From: Owenia fusiformis
Lineage: Eukaryota; Annelida; Polychaeta; Sabellida; Oweniidae
Direction of reading: 5' to 3'
DNA: 64,000 nucleotides
Assembly: GCA_903813345.2 (NCBI GenBank)
Contig: CAIIXF020000001.1
Span: 4,338,001 to 4,402,000, forward strand
The notes under the pieces were generated by a model. It was not told the origin of the DNA. It was given only the letters and a program-made list of their open reading frames with translations, and searched no databases. Both the position numbers and the translations under genes were made by a program. Shown one piece after another: positions 1 to 12,100 of this stretch. Position 1 is the stretch's first letter; each line of letters begins with the position of its first letter.

Positions 1-144
1 ACAACATATTACACATAGTAGATATAGAGTTGGTGTTATTATTGTCTTACTGTTATTACATGGCTTCACTTTCAAATAAACAAAAAACAAGGCAAGGTGT
101 GTTAACACATGAGTTAAAAGGGTTCAACCCCTGTTATACTGCCA

Positions 145-851
145 TATATACTCCTCAAAAAAAGTTAAGGACCTCATAGGTTTACATGTTAACTCCCATA
201 TTTGTTTGAACGACTGTTTTCTAAGCGAGGAACAAAATAAATCCCAATAAAGTAAATAAATCTGTTTCTTGATTCTATTCCCTATGAAGTCCGCAACGTT
301 TCAATGTTATATCTCCATTACATTCGGTCAAAATTTGATGTCAGCTTAGGGGCAACTCAGATTCTGGAATATCTATTCAGCAAAACATTTATTAAAAATA
401 CTTTCTAAGTAGAAAATTGAATGATTTTACATTTTACATGCTAAATGTCTCCTTATGTTGTTAAAAAAATTAGCGATACGGAGCGTTAAAGTAATTTTGA
501 CCACCTCACTGAACCACCTGTGTTATTTAAATAAGAGGTTCATTAAAAAATTATTGAATTTGAAACCATTAACTTTTGTAAAGCCTGGACAATTAAATCA
601 TATTTTTGTCAAGTGGACAATTTAGCAGATTTAATTATCTCTTACAATTTGAATTTTGAGAGCAATCGGATGGATAGATCATTCCTCATATGACTTATGG
701 CAACCCAACCATTCCCCATTTGTTTAACATGGGATCTGCCATTTTTGTTAAATTTCATGAAATTCATCAATTTTGACATCAAATTTTGACCCAATATAAT
801 GGAGATATAACATTGAAACGTTGCGGACTTTTTTGAGGAGTATTATATAAA
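145..851. mobile_element. inverted-repeat (MITE-like) element, left arm interrupted
   Basis: The left arm reads tatatactcctcaaaaaa and then, after an interruption, continues with gtccgcaacgtttcaatg at about 289. The right arm at 770-851 is its inverted copy without the interruption. The arms also share a stretch matching caaaatttgatgtca. No coding capacity is visible, so this is a non-autonomous element. Confidence 0.6.
166..286. mobile_element. small insertion inside the left arm of the 145-851 element
   Basis: The uninterrupted right arm shows the pre-insertion sequence. The left arm carries about 121 extra bases flanked by AAGT on both sides (162-165 and 287-290). Its ends contain the inverted words CATAGG and CCTATG. 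This is inferred to be a short MITE with a 4-bp target duplication. Confidence 0.45.
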
Positions 852-1364
852 CTCCCCCTCTCAAAAAGCAACTCACGACAATGATTTGGCGCAGTTACAA
901 ATGCCAAGATCCTAAGAGAATTTCAGAAATACATAAGAGACTCTAAGAGATTCTAGGAGAATCGACAGTGTATATAGTGTAAATAAACCAGTTGCTAAAA
1001 ACACAAAAAAAACAAAAAAAAAAAAATCAATTTTAGAAAATCTGAAATATAAACATTAAAATGCCAGCCACAATAAGCCACATTAAAGTAACAAGTGAAA
1101 AAGTAACGCTGTGCCAGTAATTAGTGTCAAAAAACTACATAGAGACTAATCAAGCAGCATAAAAGTGCTTACTGGATAGAAAGAAAGAAAGATTTCATTT
1201 AGGAAGTTTGAAAAATGACCACCTAACTAGAGGCATGAGAATTTCCCGAGATTTTTTATTTTTTTCAATTAACCCTTTTTCAAAAGTGATGTTGCTTCCA
1301 AAGTAAGCAAATTATTAAGTGTAAAAGTGATCCTAGTGAATTATGGAGTCTTACCACCAATTAA

Positions 1365-1450
1365 TGAACCTCTGTAAGTGGAACATATCCTATTATAAGT
1401 GGAACATTTGTGGACCTGAGGACATTCCACTTAAACATGTTTTAATGAAC
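1365..1450. repeat. fragment of the 'aagtggaac' MITE family
   Basis: The words taagtggaacat and ttccacttaaacatgttttaat match the terminal repeats of the element at 55667-55949 and the block at 24222-24300. It looks like a degraded copy; boundaries are approximate. Confidence 0.4.
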
Positions 1451-2086
1451 ATACAAATGCATAATAAACTTACAGATGGATCTATCTGGTCATTGGTGAC
1501 GCCTCTCAGGATGGCTTTCAATGGGGTCTTCATAAAGGGAGCCAGACACATAAGTGCCTCAAGGTAATAGCCTATAGATCTTTGTGGATTGCACTCATGT
1601 TCTATGGTCCCACCCTGTAGCATCCCTGGTTGGTAGAATAATGTCGTACCTATGGAAGTATAGAGTACAATACATATCAATGCTTTAATTTGGCTTGCAT
1701 CAAGTGTTTAAGGAATATCTCCTGTATCTTTTTACTAAATATGTGATAGGGTATAGATTATATACAATGTATGAGAGGGTAACTCGGGGACCAATAATAA
1801 AGAATAATGAACCAGACAGAAAAATTTACAAAATATGAATAAACATGTACATTTATGATTAATAATCCTTATCTATCACTTTCTTGAAAGCCCATGCTCA
1901 GATCATGAGGCAAATACAATACTGATTTAATACAAACCTGTATGGCTAACATCTATCTTGGATCCATTAGTGATTTTGTCCAACAGTCGAATGAAACTTG
2001 CTTCAAATTCTGGAAGAATAAAGACAATGATTATAGTACACATAGCAATATGTGATGTGACAGTTTGAAATACCCATAACCACAAC

Positions 2087-2116
2087 CATGGGCTTTCAAC
2101 TAGTTGAAAGCCCATG
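2087..2116. repeat. perfect 30-bp palindrome
   Basis: CATGGGCTTTCAACT is followed directly by its exact reverse complement. The half-site TTGAAAGCCCATG also occurs at about 1884 and 9363, so the palindrome is probably two inverted ends of a dispersed element. Confidence 0.8.
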
Positions 2117-2742
2117 CCACAACCAAATGATTGTGGACTTTGGAGACAGATGGTGGTGATGGTGGTAACACCAAAAGGTGTTATACCAAATGCCATACAT
2201 GTAATACCGATGCACATTGTAAAGTTTTCCTGCGTGTAACTATCTGCGTGTAACCTTTAAGGGACAATGCAAGAGCAACTTAATTGATAGACAAATTAGT
2301 GATCAAACACATACTATATGTAATTAAAGTTTATTTGGAGTAAAATATTAGACAGTTTTTAAGTTTTGATACGTGATATTCATTAATCAGAATTGACGAA
2401 AATCCTTGGATACTTTGTTTTCTATATACATCAATTACGAAGATTTCATGTACGTAAAACAATGAAGAAATGTCTAAATAGCACCATGAGAGCCAACTGT
2501 TTCCAATCCTGGTATATTTATAAGGAAGTACAGTGGGGGACAAAAATAAAACTCAACGTTCACAAGTTGTCACAATGAGCTAATTTCCAAGTTTCGTGTC
2601 TCAAACTCTCCCAAGCAGTAGAAAAATAATTCCCATTCACTAAAGTAGCACAATAAATGAATCCAAAGCTTCATACCTGCAAATAATGGATAAATCCCTA
2701 CCAAATCGAATGAATGTTTTCATGAATCGCCATGTTTGTTAT

Positions 2743-2876
2743 CCAAGGACGGTTGACTCCCAGAATGCAACATCAGTTACCGTATTTACTCATGACAGGT
2801 TTCAAAATGGAGGAACAGCATTTTGAAAGCTGGCACGTGTCATGTTGCATTCTGGGAGCCAATCCTCCGTTCCGGC
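2743..2876. mobile_element. short MITE with terminal inverted repeats
   Basis: Left end ggacggttgactcccag and right end ctgggagccaatcctcc are imperfect inverted copies. The match continues inward through AATGCAACAT and its inverse ATGTTGCATT. The element is about 130 bp and non-coding. Confidence 0.6.
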
Positions 2877-3861
2877 GCAATCGGTCTACAAAATCACCTC
2901 AACATTTGAAGAGTCGGCATAACATGTGAATATCCACTTGAATTTTTGAAGTTCTTATTTGTCATTAGGGACACAAATTCCACTATATTTGGACTTACTC
3001 AGACGGTGAAAATAGAGCACTGAATACACTGAGGTAAGAATTCATTACATGTGCGACAGCATGTAATTTTCATAGCTTTTGCAATTCTTTATGATCCCCA
3101 CTGTAAGTTTCGGAAGGGAGGGTGACTTACTAAGGACTCAAGTCTGTGGAAATACCCATGCTTTATTTAGAAAACTACGACAATCAAATGATTGACTTCT
3201 ATAGAATAGATCTAACACCAAATCCATGATCAAATCAGAGAAATTCAACAAAAAAGTAGAAACAAAAATAACAGGCCCAAATAGGCCTAACACTACAACA
3301 GAAATTACCTCGAAGTCCCGGATTATCATCTTTTGATCGAATTTTTTTGATTTTCACAGATTTACCACTGACGGTGGCTAGGATAAGGCGCATTCGAAGA
3401 AAATTGCATCCTTCAAAACTCAGCGTGGTCGATGCCATTCTTGTTTTGCGTAATCTGGTAGAGTAATTAGAGCTAACCGGAAGTAAAAATAATTCTGGGG
3501 AATATTTCTTCCTTCTTCTTTTTTTAACAAATTGCTCACAACTTACGACTTACAAAAGTATGAATCACTGTTAGGAATATAGTTGGATTATATCTCGTTC
3601 GACAGAAGCTTAGATGGGACCTAAATAAAAAGAATATCAGCAATTATCCGTCTAAATGTAAAGGTAGTATTTTTGTATGAAACTTTTTATTTTTTTATTT
3701 TACTTTTGGTTTTTAGGTACTGTAGTAAGATTGGAATTACGTTGATAACTTTGACCCTGAGAAATTTATATTATATTCACCGCATGTCAACTTACCATGT
3801 GATAGCTCCTTTCAAGGCCTACGTTACATTTTGAAACCTGGCAAACACCACATTACTGTAA

Positions 3862-4690
3862 TGACCATAGGCCAAGGGTAAAGTAATAGTAAGCCGTATA
3901 TAGAAGAGACAGGTGAACAACTAGGATTTAGGCCACTTGTTAACATGGCGATTTTAACATTATTTGTGTATAATTTTCAAAAAACAATGCAGAGTTGATC
4001 CAAAATTGATAGTTCGCAATTCTTACCTATGTATCAACCCCATTCAAGTGATATAGAGTGAATAAAGCCGTCTTGAGGCGAGATATTCTGAAAACCTACA
4101 ATTGTCTGGCAAGTTACCCGGATTTCCGTGTAAATGGAAGTTTGAAACAAGGAATTTGATTGGTTCCTGATTACCGCCGCCAGTGACACCTATCTGGTTC
4201 TCTAAAATGTAATTCATATTCTAGAAATAACAATCAATTAAAGTGTACAAAACTATAAAAGGTGTACTTAATAATTATTTATCAAAACATCTGTTTCATA
4301 TAATATTTTTTTAAACCCAATTTAAATGGTGAAATTAACATTTTTCTTGGAATTTTAAACTTCTAATTACAACCAATCAAATCAATCGTTACAAGATTCA
4401 ATCTTTCCATGTATCCGGAAGTTTCAACTTGCCGGGCAATTGCAGGCTCGTACAGTTGGTGTTTTTTATGCAGTCTTATCGAAGAGTTAGGATATAGATT
4501 TGAAATATTCAACAATATACGTTTCGAAAACACTTTGGAGAAGATTCTTGGGAGATTTGGTGGTACGACTCGATACCAGTAAGGAGAACTCGTACCAAGA
4601 CGGCAAGTTTTTGAAAATTTTTTCAATCCTAATTGTTTACCTGTCTCTTCTATATACAGCTTACTATTACTTTTCCCTTGGCCTATGGTA
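3862..4690. mobile_element. fold-back element, about 830 bp
   Basis: The left end (3863-3929, tgaccataggccaagggtaa onward) and right end (4624-4688) form an inverted repeat of about 66 bp with a few mismatches. Weaker inverted similarity continues inward (aattgtctggcaagtt against aacttgccgggcaatt). Its right end abuts a tRNA-derived SINE. Confidence 0.55.
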
Positions 4691-4803
4691 ATGACCCTTG
4701 GGCACATCCGCAGGGGAACTGTAGTGTAACCCGAAAGGGAGTGTACTAAATTCAATGCCCAGTGCATGAATCAAACTCAGGACCTTCCGCTCGCGAGTCA
4801 GAC

Positions 4804-6308
4804 GGGAATGTACTAAAAACCCTTCGCCCCTTCGACCCTACGACCCTTCGACTACTGGGTATCAAAAAATTTTTGCAATGGATTTGAAACGGGATTATGA
4901 AAAAACCCTTCGACCTTTGATTTTTATTTCAGTCCCGTTTTTCTAGTTAATACATGGTTACGTATAGTTCTATTCCGGGTTCCCCTGTGTTCTTGCGTAA
5001 ATTGGACTCCAAATGACACGCTATTTAGCTGTTTACCTTATTTCTTTTTCCTACATAAAAATGATCAGTCCCTAAAACTTTTGATAATATCCCAGATGCG
5101 AGTAGAAATAATCTTGATTTACGTCATTAAAAATTCACAATTCAGTCAAACTGATGTCATATTTGGAATCTACATGTAAAATTACATCTAGAAATGTGGT
5201 TTTAAAAAGTGTTTATCAACTTTGAAAAATTAATTTTCTTTGAAAATGTGACTTCTAGGTCGGGGAGATTCCCCATAGAGCCCATGTTGTAAAACCACAA
5301 AAAGTGAAATATATTTTCTTGTGTTGGGCAGATAATATTTTCTTTTACTGGACATATTTGAATTTGCATAACTATTAGATACATAAAGGTAATATGAAAA
5401 GTGAACCATTAAAACTGATGCATATTCAAGTTTAAGGGAATTTTGCAATACCCTGCCATGTTAATTCCCCCGAATCAGCCACCTGGTGGCGAAACTGGTA
5501 ACTGCCTACTCGCATCTGAGTAATTGCGCATGTGTATCTAATCTGGGTCACTCAGGTTAAGGTATGAGTACCGTAATCCAACACCAAATTCGAAAATTCA
5601 TATCAATACTTTGCACATATGGCGTTCGTGATCAACTTTAAAACGCTTACCCCCCATAGTGTTATTTATCAAAATGTACCTGTTCATATAGGGGTTCGAT
5701 TGATCTACATCAAATTATAGGGAGTCAGGTTACTTTTTGAGATATCAGCGGATGGATATGGAACCTCATACCTCAACATGGTCAAGATTGACGGGACTCG
5801 TGAACATTTTAGTAGAACAAATAACTGATTTTATCATCAGTCAGTCATCACATAAGACATGTACGGGTTAACATCGTGTTCTGCTAAGTTCATATTTCAA
5901 TCTTGTTTCTTGAATATAGGCTAAGATATAGATCTACATGTAGTATTACTTCGATCCTGTAACTTCCTCCTGTAACAAGGGAAATGACAATACCCGGGAA
6001 ATTCGCAGGTAGTACGGTTGTGTTTCGTTCGTGGACAAGCTGCATAGGGACCGGCTATTTTGTGGATTATGCTATCAACGGCGTCAAATCAAATCTTGTT
6101 AGAAAGTCAATCAGTTGTACAAGCACTTTAAAAATTACAAGTACGTATAATGTATTGCTTGGTACATGTAGATCTATTGGTTGTACTCTGAATAAGTACA
6201 CAATCCAAAGTCGAAGGGTTTTTTATAAAAATATATCCAAAAATTTTTTGACACCCAGTAGTTGAAGGGTTGTAGGGTCGAAGGGGCGTAGGGTTTTTAG
6301 TACATTCC
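4804..6308. mobile_element. 1.5-kb TIR element inserted into SINE copy A
   Basis: Terminal inverted repeats of about 60 bp begin GGGAATGTACTAAAAACCC at the left and end with the inverse of GGAATGTACTAAAAACCC at the right. The 8-bp sequence AGTCAGAC flanks both sides (4796-4803 and 6309-6316), which fits a target duplication of hAT, P or Merlin length. No transposase is visible, so it is non-autonomous. It carries one copy of a 360-bp dispersed repeat. Confidence 0.7.
5169..5528 (+). repeat. 360-bp dispersed repeat, copy 1
   Basis: Directly repeated at 10214-10577 with scattered substitutions. Both copies start with tctacatgtaaaa and end with gccacctggtgg, gaaactggtaact and ctactcgcatctg. No coding potential is apparent. 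This copy lies inside the 4804-6308 element. Confidence 0.7.
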
Positions 6309-6461
6309 AGTCAGACGCTCTACCGATTTGGCCATAAAGGCTAGCCACTACAGCTCAGACTGCTGTAGCGACTTGCTATCGAAGGTCATTACACCATTCC
6401 CCCCTTGATGACAACGTCCAGTCCTAACTGATTCACAAGGGCAATCCCACTTCTGACACCT

Positions 6462-6672
6462 TGTAATGACCCTTGGGCACATCCGTCGGGTAGCTGTAGT
6501 GTAATGAGCCAGATACTAGACCCGAAAGGGAACTTGTGCTAAATTCAAAGTCCAGTGCGGGAATCTAACCCAGGACCTTCCGCTTGCGAGGCATACGCTC
6601 TACCGATTCACTCATAAGGACTAGCCACTACAGCCGAGACTGTAGTAACAACTTCCTATCGAAGGTCATTAC
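6462..6672 (-). mobile_element. tRNA-derived SINE copy B, complete
   Basis: The element is bounded by TGTAATGACC and its inverse GGTCATTACA. On the minus strand it contains a tRNA-like body with a box A-like sequence (gaatcggtagagcg) and box B-like ggttagattcc. It lies about 70 bp after copy A in the same orientation and shows what copy A looked like before it was split. Confidence 0.65.
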
Positions 6673-6694
6673 AGTATAGTCTGGACTGTAATAA

Positions 6695-6900
6695 ATCACA
6701 CCCCGTGATCATACAAAATGACTGGAGGGGGAAGTAGGCGATTTCTGCAAGAAAATTCAACAAATCTGGAAGATTTATTTTTCAAGAGAAAGTTTACAAC
6801 TTTATCACCAAATGAATAGGTACAGTACATGACAATATATGTTAGGTCTTCTAGCATTTTTTTGAACTTTGATTTTTTTGTATAACGCATGGAAACTAAC
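6695..6900. repeat. partial copy of the 12871-13704 fold-back family
   Basis: Starting at tcacaccccgtgatcat, the sequence follows the inverted right arm of the 12871-13704 element, including aaaattcaacaaatct, gatttatttttcaagagaaa and atatgttaggtcttct. Only one arm is present. Confidence 0.6.
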
Positions 6901-7093
6901 TTTAAAAAGCGAGCAATGTAAAACAGTAAACAAAAAGTGGTGAAAAACAATGAACTAGAATTGAAACATCAGAAAGTTTTCACCTGAAATTGCCAAATGG
7001 ACTGTAGAATAAGCTAGGGTTCCATGTAGATCTGCACACCTCGGGGAGTAAGTCACTGACCTCTGATCCTTACCTATATAATATAAGTTATTA

Positions 7094-7218
7094 AATGATT
7101 TGAAGTGCAATACAGGATATATTCTGCTTGAGAAATTCCATATTGGGACAAGACAAAGTCGAGTGCCAATACAGAATATTGAGAGCAGAATATATCCTGT
7201 ATTGCACTTCAAATCATT
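7094..7218. repeat. hairpin with perfect 35-bp arms
   Basis: Positions 7094-7128 and 7184-7218 are exact reverse complements around a 55-bp loop. A second palindrome follows at once, and both lie just upstream of the NADK TATA box. Confidence 0.85.
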
Positions 7219-7244
7219 CTATAATGTTTTTATCGTCTGATCCT

Positions 7245-7335
7245 CTGTATTGCTACTGAGAATGTCCCCTCCATACCAATATTTTCTATATTGTGAAGGA
7301 GATGATCAATGGGGACAATCTCAATAGCAATACAG
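7245..7335. repeat. second inverted repeat upstream of NADK
   Basis: The 25-bp arms at 7245-7269 and 7311-7335 match with two mismatches and frame a 41-bp loop. With 7094-7218 this may be the remains of a fold-back transposon. Confidence 0.75.
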
Positions 7336-7411
7336 AATGGTACAGCACAAGAACTGACCAATCAGAAGATCATACGATACTAACATATATCGATACTAAC
7401 AGTTAGTATAA

Positions 7412-7450
7412 AGGCTATAAAAGCAGACTATGGTTCAGTGACTTACCTCT
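7412..7450 (+). promoter_or_regulatory. NADK: putative NADK core promoter (TATA box)
   Basis: CTATAAAAG at 7415-7423 is a near-consensus TATA box. A start site about 30 bp downstream (around 7446-7450) would open a short exon ending in a good donor at 7516/7517. Placement is inferred; no transcript evidence is available. Confidence 0.45.
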
Positions 7451-7516
7451 CTTGGATCTACTATAGGAAGAAATTAGATTATACATTAGATTATTCAAGT
7501 CTGAGTTAACAAGGCT
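7446..7516 (+). other. NADK: inferred NADK 5' non-coding exon
   Basis: It is bounded by the TATA-predicted start and by the donor gtaagt at 7517. The next acceptor, tttattttgcag ending at 8897, leads into the exon with the start codon. The 5' edge is approximate. Confidence 0.4.
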
Positions 7517-8897
7517 GTAAGTATATTTGTTTGCCTATTAGATCTTTATCTAAAATCTGATATTCATTTTATCCTCTAATGCCACAAGAAAATAAGGGGT
7601 TTTCAATCAGTTGGTGTCATATTGTTAAGAAATGATTTTTCTTTAAAATGATATATCTATATCTATCAATATACTAATTAAAGCTCTATTTTTTGAGCAA
7701 CAAAATTCGTTATTGTTAAATTATTACATGATTAATATATGGCACGGATTAAGATATTTTATATGAAGCATTCATCTTTTAACTTGGATATTGTTTTTTT
7801 GGCCCACCCTGTACATAATACCCAATAATAACATGAACTAACAAGTCCTAGAAGTATTATCTGTATCAAGCAAGACAAGATCTCTAGATGTGACACATAT
7901 GTGCAGCCAAATTGAATTATATCGATTATTTCTGCCATAGACAAAATGAATCATTATTTGTTTACCAGTGAGTTTATCTCAGACTAATGTAATACTTAGT
8001 TCTCATTCTATGAGTTATGCCTGATTCATAGACCACACTTTTGTACATAGGTCAGGACATAGGCTAAGGTCGATAGAAATAATTTAGAAATTAAGATGGC
8101 ATGGTAATCGATCTGTGTTTATCTATATAATATCTATGTTTATCTCTGACAAAAAAATAATACTGGATTCTGTTGGTGCTGCCATCTTTATATCAGCCCA
8201 GAACCTATGCTTTTGTACACATGTACTGAAAATAGGTTTAAATTTATGTATACACAAGCCTCGAGTTTTGTTAAGTACAGTCTTCTGATAATAAAATGAC
8301 AAGAAAGTGGTTGGTAAGTTAATATAGAGCTAGTAAAGTGTGATGAAAATGACTTGCAAAAATGTTAAGACATTTAAGGCAATAAAATCATACATTTGAA
8401 ATACAATTCGTGATCTTGCATTTTGTCACTTATCCTTTCAAGTGAAAAGTCAGACTGTTACACATGCTGTAAGTAATGCTGAGTATTAATAAAGATGAAA
8501 TAGTAAAATTATTGCTTTGCGTTAATGTGACTTCATATCTTTAGAATAGAACAATTTAAGGCAGTATCGTCTAGAACAAGTGAACGCTGCTGACTTTCTA
8601 TAAGTGATCGCTGACAAAGCCTTCACATTTCACGGTGCTGGAATCTGGGAATATTTTTGAATTAATATCATTTACCAGAGAAATAAATAATTTTAGTCTT
8701 ATTGGAGCAATATTGACAATGTTCTAGAGATATGATAGGAAGTGGAAAGCATCCTGCCATCTATATGAGTAACAAGGATAATTAAAACTGATGTTTTGAA
8801 GTAATGTTATCCCCAGGCAGTAAGAAGGTGACAAGAGGTCTAAAAACAACCATATATTGCATAACTCTTAATCAGAATTTAATCCTTTATTTTGCAG
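7517..8897 (+). other. NADK: NADK intron 1 (5'UTR intron, inferred)
   Basis: Non-coding. It contains a copy of the word ctgccatctttatatcagcc near 8186, which also ends the inverted repeats flanking GLS exon 5. Nothing else is recognised. Confidence 0.35.
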
Positions 8898-9157
8898 ACT
8901 AGTGAACAACACTATTAGAAGCAGTAATCTCTGCAACATTCGAAGCCATATAACAAGCTTATGATACTGTGAACCTACTAAGAATACAGATATCAACAGT
9001 TACAGCCATCTCTAACAATGGCATCGATAGTTGACTCAGACAATGATGGAGTTGAGTTCGCCACACCTACTACATCTGTTAACTCAAGCCCCAACCACAA
9101 GTGCAGTCTGCGTGATGATGAGATACCTAATGTACATCCGTCAAAATTTAGACAAAG
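8898..9157 (+). CDS. NADK: NADK exon with 5'UTR and start codon
   Basis: The acceptor tttgcag ends at 8897; coding begins at ATG 9018 ([10 protein letters not shown]) and ends at 9157 before gtttgt, leaving two bases of a codon. It encodes 46 residues ending SKFRQ plus a split codon. The N-terminus is acidic then basic and shows no targeting signal, consistent with a cytosolic enzyme. Confidence 0.75.
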
Positions 9158-12100
9158 GTTTGTTGGTTTTGTTATCTTATTTAGAACTGTAAAGGAAATG
9201 TCTTAGTTTTTGCCAGTACATAAAGAATTTGTATAACATGAAGAACTACATTTTGGGTTTCTAGGTATCCATTTATATTTGATTAAGTTTATGAAATTGG
9301 AATATAAATAATTTCTATAGTTTTTTGTGGGGTGTAGTTCAAATTTATGTTGGTGAAATCAAGTTGAAAGCCCATGGTGAAATCAACTGTGATTTTCACT
9401 CGCTAGCTGTATGGTGAATAGCTGTTTGGTAAATAAGTCGTTACCATTAGGTATAATATATCAGATATCTATGTATCATTCTGGCTTTTGGCGCCACAAG
9501 ATAAACTCCATCAAAGATAAATCAATTTCGAATTTGCATCACTTTCACAAAAGTCAAAAGATTGACGATTTGTTGCATATAATTTTAAGCCTCACAATAC
9601 AAATATAAACTAATCAATGACCCTGAAAACCAATCGGTTCAACTAGAAATAACTTTATAGAATGCATTGTATTTATACAACAGTTGTACTAAGACTTGTA
9701 AGTCTTACTCATAATCGCCATTTAAACAATTTCAACATTGTATTTCATCTATGTATGTATTGTGTTTGTAGCAAATAGCAATTACATCTTATCTCAATAA
9801 ACTGGAACCACAAGCCTATTGCTTTCTTGTAATCAAATGTTATATTTACCCAAAAGGCGAACATACCCTAACAATTGGTATAGAATAGATAAGTATTTCC
9901 TTTAATCATTTAGAATTCAAGGAAACTAATTACAAAAACAATTTTATCAATCTGATAATTTTCTACTTATTTGAAATAAATATTCATTGAACATTTTTTT
10001 AACTCGATGACTTCATAATTAAAAGGATAACTAATTTCCTGTTGTGATGACTGCTGAGGCAATGTTTATATTAACAAGTATTATTGAAACAGTTTATTGG
10101 TTCAGGTACGGGTTGTGTATATTATGCTTTTAAGATCCTCGTGCACCACTCAGCCATCTTTTAATTATCAGTAGAACTATTTCTGTTTTTCTCACGTATC
10201 AACAATCTATTTACATCTACATGTAAAAGTACATCTATAAATATTGTTTCGAAAATTGTTTATCAACTTTGAAAATTTAATTATTTTTGAAAATGTGACT
10301 TCTAGTTCGATTGATTCCCCATAGACCCCATGTTACAAAATCACAAATAGTGAAGTATCTTTTCTTGTATTTGACAGATAAAATTTTCTTTTATTGTACA
10401 TATTTTAATTTGCATAACTATTAGTATAGATACATAAGGGTTTATGAAAATTGAACCACTATAACAGATGTAATTTAAGTTAAAGTGAACTTTTTACTAT
10501 ACCCGCCATGCTATCTGACCTGAACGAGCCACCTGGTGGTGAAACTGGTAACTACCTACTCGCATCTGCGTTATTGTAAAATATAATACATATGCAATGC
10601 ATAAATGAGACAATCAATTACTATTATTTTATTACCCATTATCTAGTTTGATAAAACTAATATACATTGTGTCTCAAAAAAACGCAACAAGCAAAAACAT
10701 TCCAAAATCACAAAACCAGTGATACCTACACTGTTTCCATTTAGTTGACCATAAAGCCATGTGTCTCTTCTTTCCAATGATAACATTTTGACATGAAGAG
10801 ATGAGCCAATATCTACTTGCAGAGAAATGATAGGCATTGAATGTAGTTTACATGAGTAATCATTCATAAGATAACAGAAAATGATAGTAACTTAACTGTT
10901 TTGATAATGCTTCTTTTTTCCATTATGTGTGAGGTGCCTTTAACTAAACTATCATGAATACTGATAAACACATTAAGTAAAATCTTTCTTTTTTTTAGTA
11001 GAACTAAGTCTGAAATGTATGTCATGCAAGGCTTGTGACCAAAAGATAATCCTCAGCCCCATACATAATGATTTACCTGATTGCATAATAAGGATCAGTT
11101 GAATTAAGATGTTTCGAACTTGGCACAAAGGCATTTTCATCCATGTGCCAAGAAACAATGATTATTCAGTGGTCTTTGATCGTATATGAAGGGGGGGGGG
11201 GGGGTGTATAGAGGGTCTTGGAAATGCATATACAATATTTTTCAGCTCTCTTATACCATATACAATATTTTTTCACCCCTTTTATACCATATACAATATT
11301 TTTCACAGCTCTTATACCATATACGATATTTTAGGTGAAATACAATATACGATAATTTTGAAACTGCTTTTGATTAAAGTTTGGAGGAAATTATATTTGG
11401 AGAGAATCCATGTACTAAAGTAAATGTATTATTATAAGGCAACTAGACTCCACATAAATACCACAATGATTTCATTTATTACATTATGAATAAGACACCA
11501 TTCGGGTACATCCGCATCAGAAAAGCTGTGACCACATTTTATTTTCAGGTAAACAAGTTGATTTAAAACACATTTATGATATAAGATTCATGACTTCTCT
11601 TTAGTGATTTAACAACCTACTTTGACCAAAAAACTAGCTTTGACATTGCTGCAATTTGCTAAAGCCATTAGCCCATTACCTGTAAAAGTACCATAAAGAT
11701 ATTCAAAATTAGCACAAAACCTGCATCATTGGAATGGGTGGAACTCAGTGTTTCTCTTTCTTATGACCTACTTTCCCATGACTTATTTTAATGTCAATGG
11801 AATCCTTCATCGTGAGCCAGGGAAAAATATTCTTGAAACATATTTGATGCAAAATTGAGAATGTGGAATAAAAGATGCGTCATGTGTTCTATGAAAATAA
11901 AGTTTGCTGAGGAAAATATGTATCAGATAGATAATGAAGATTCACAATGCACAATAATTTTGTAAAGCAGTTACATTCGAAATAGAGACACTTCGGGGTT
12001 TCAGATAAGGCAGCCTCAAAGACAGTATAAGTTAAACAAAAGTGTGTCAAAATTAAGCAAATTTCTATGAAGGTCAATCCACATGTTTCACGAATGATTT

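Larger units (their letters stand above)
4689..6393 (-). mobile_element. tRNA-derived SINE copy A, split by a later insertion
   Basis: This copy occupies 4689-4803 and resumes at 6309/6317-6393. Its two parts join into a copy of the element at 6462-6672. On the minus strand it carries a tRNA-like box A region (aatcggtagagcg type) and a degenerate box B. The break lies between these promoter boxes and is filled by a 1.5-kb TIR element. Confidence 0.65.
1..7400. other. intergenic repeat-rich region
   Basis: I see no convincing protein-coding exon here: short open frames lack recognisable motifs and conserved splice context. The interval is built from inverted-repeat elements, tRNA-derived SINE copies and palindromes listed separately. 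It ends at the putative NADK promoter. Confidence 0.6.

Noticed and set aside
5984-6265. 93-residue frame inside the 1.5-kb TIR element as a transposase
   Set aside because: Too short, no DDE-type or zinc-finger motif, and it runs into the terminal repeat.
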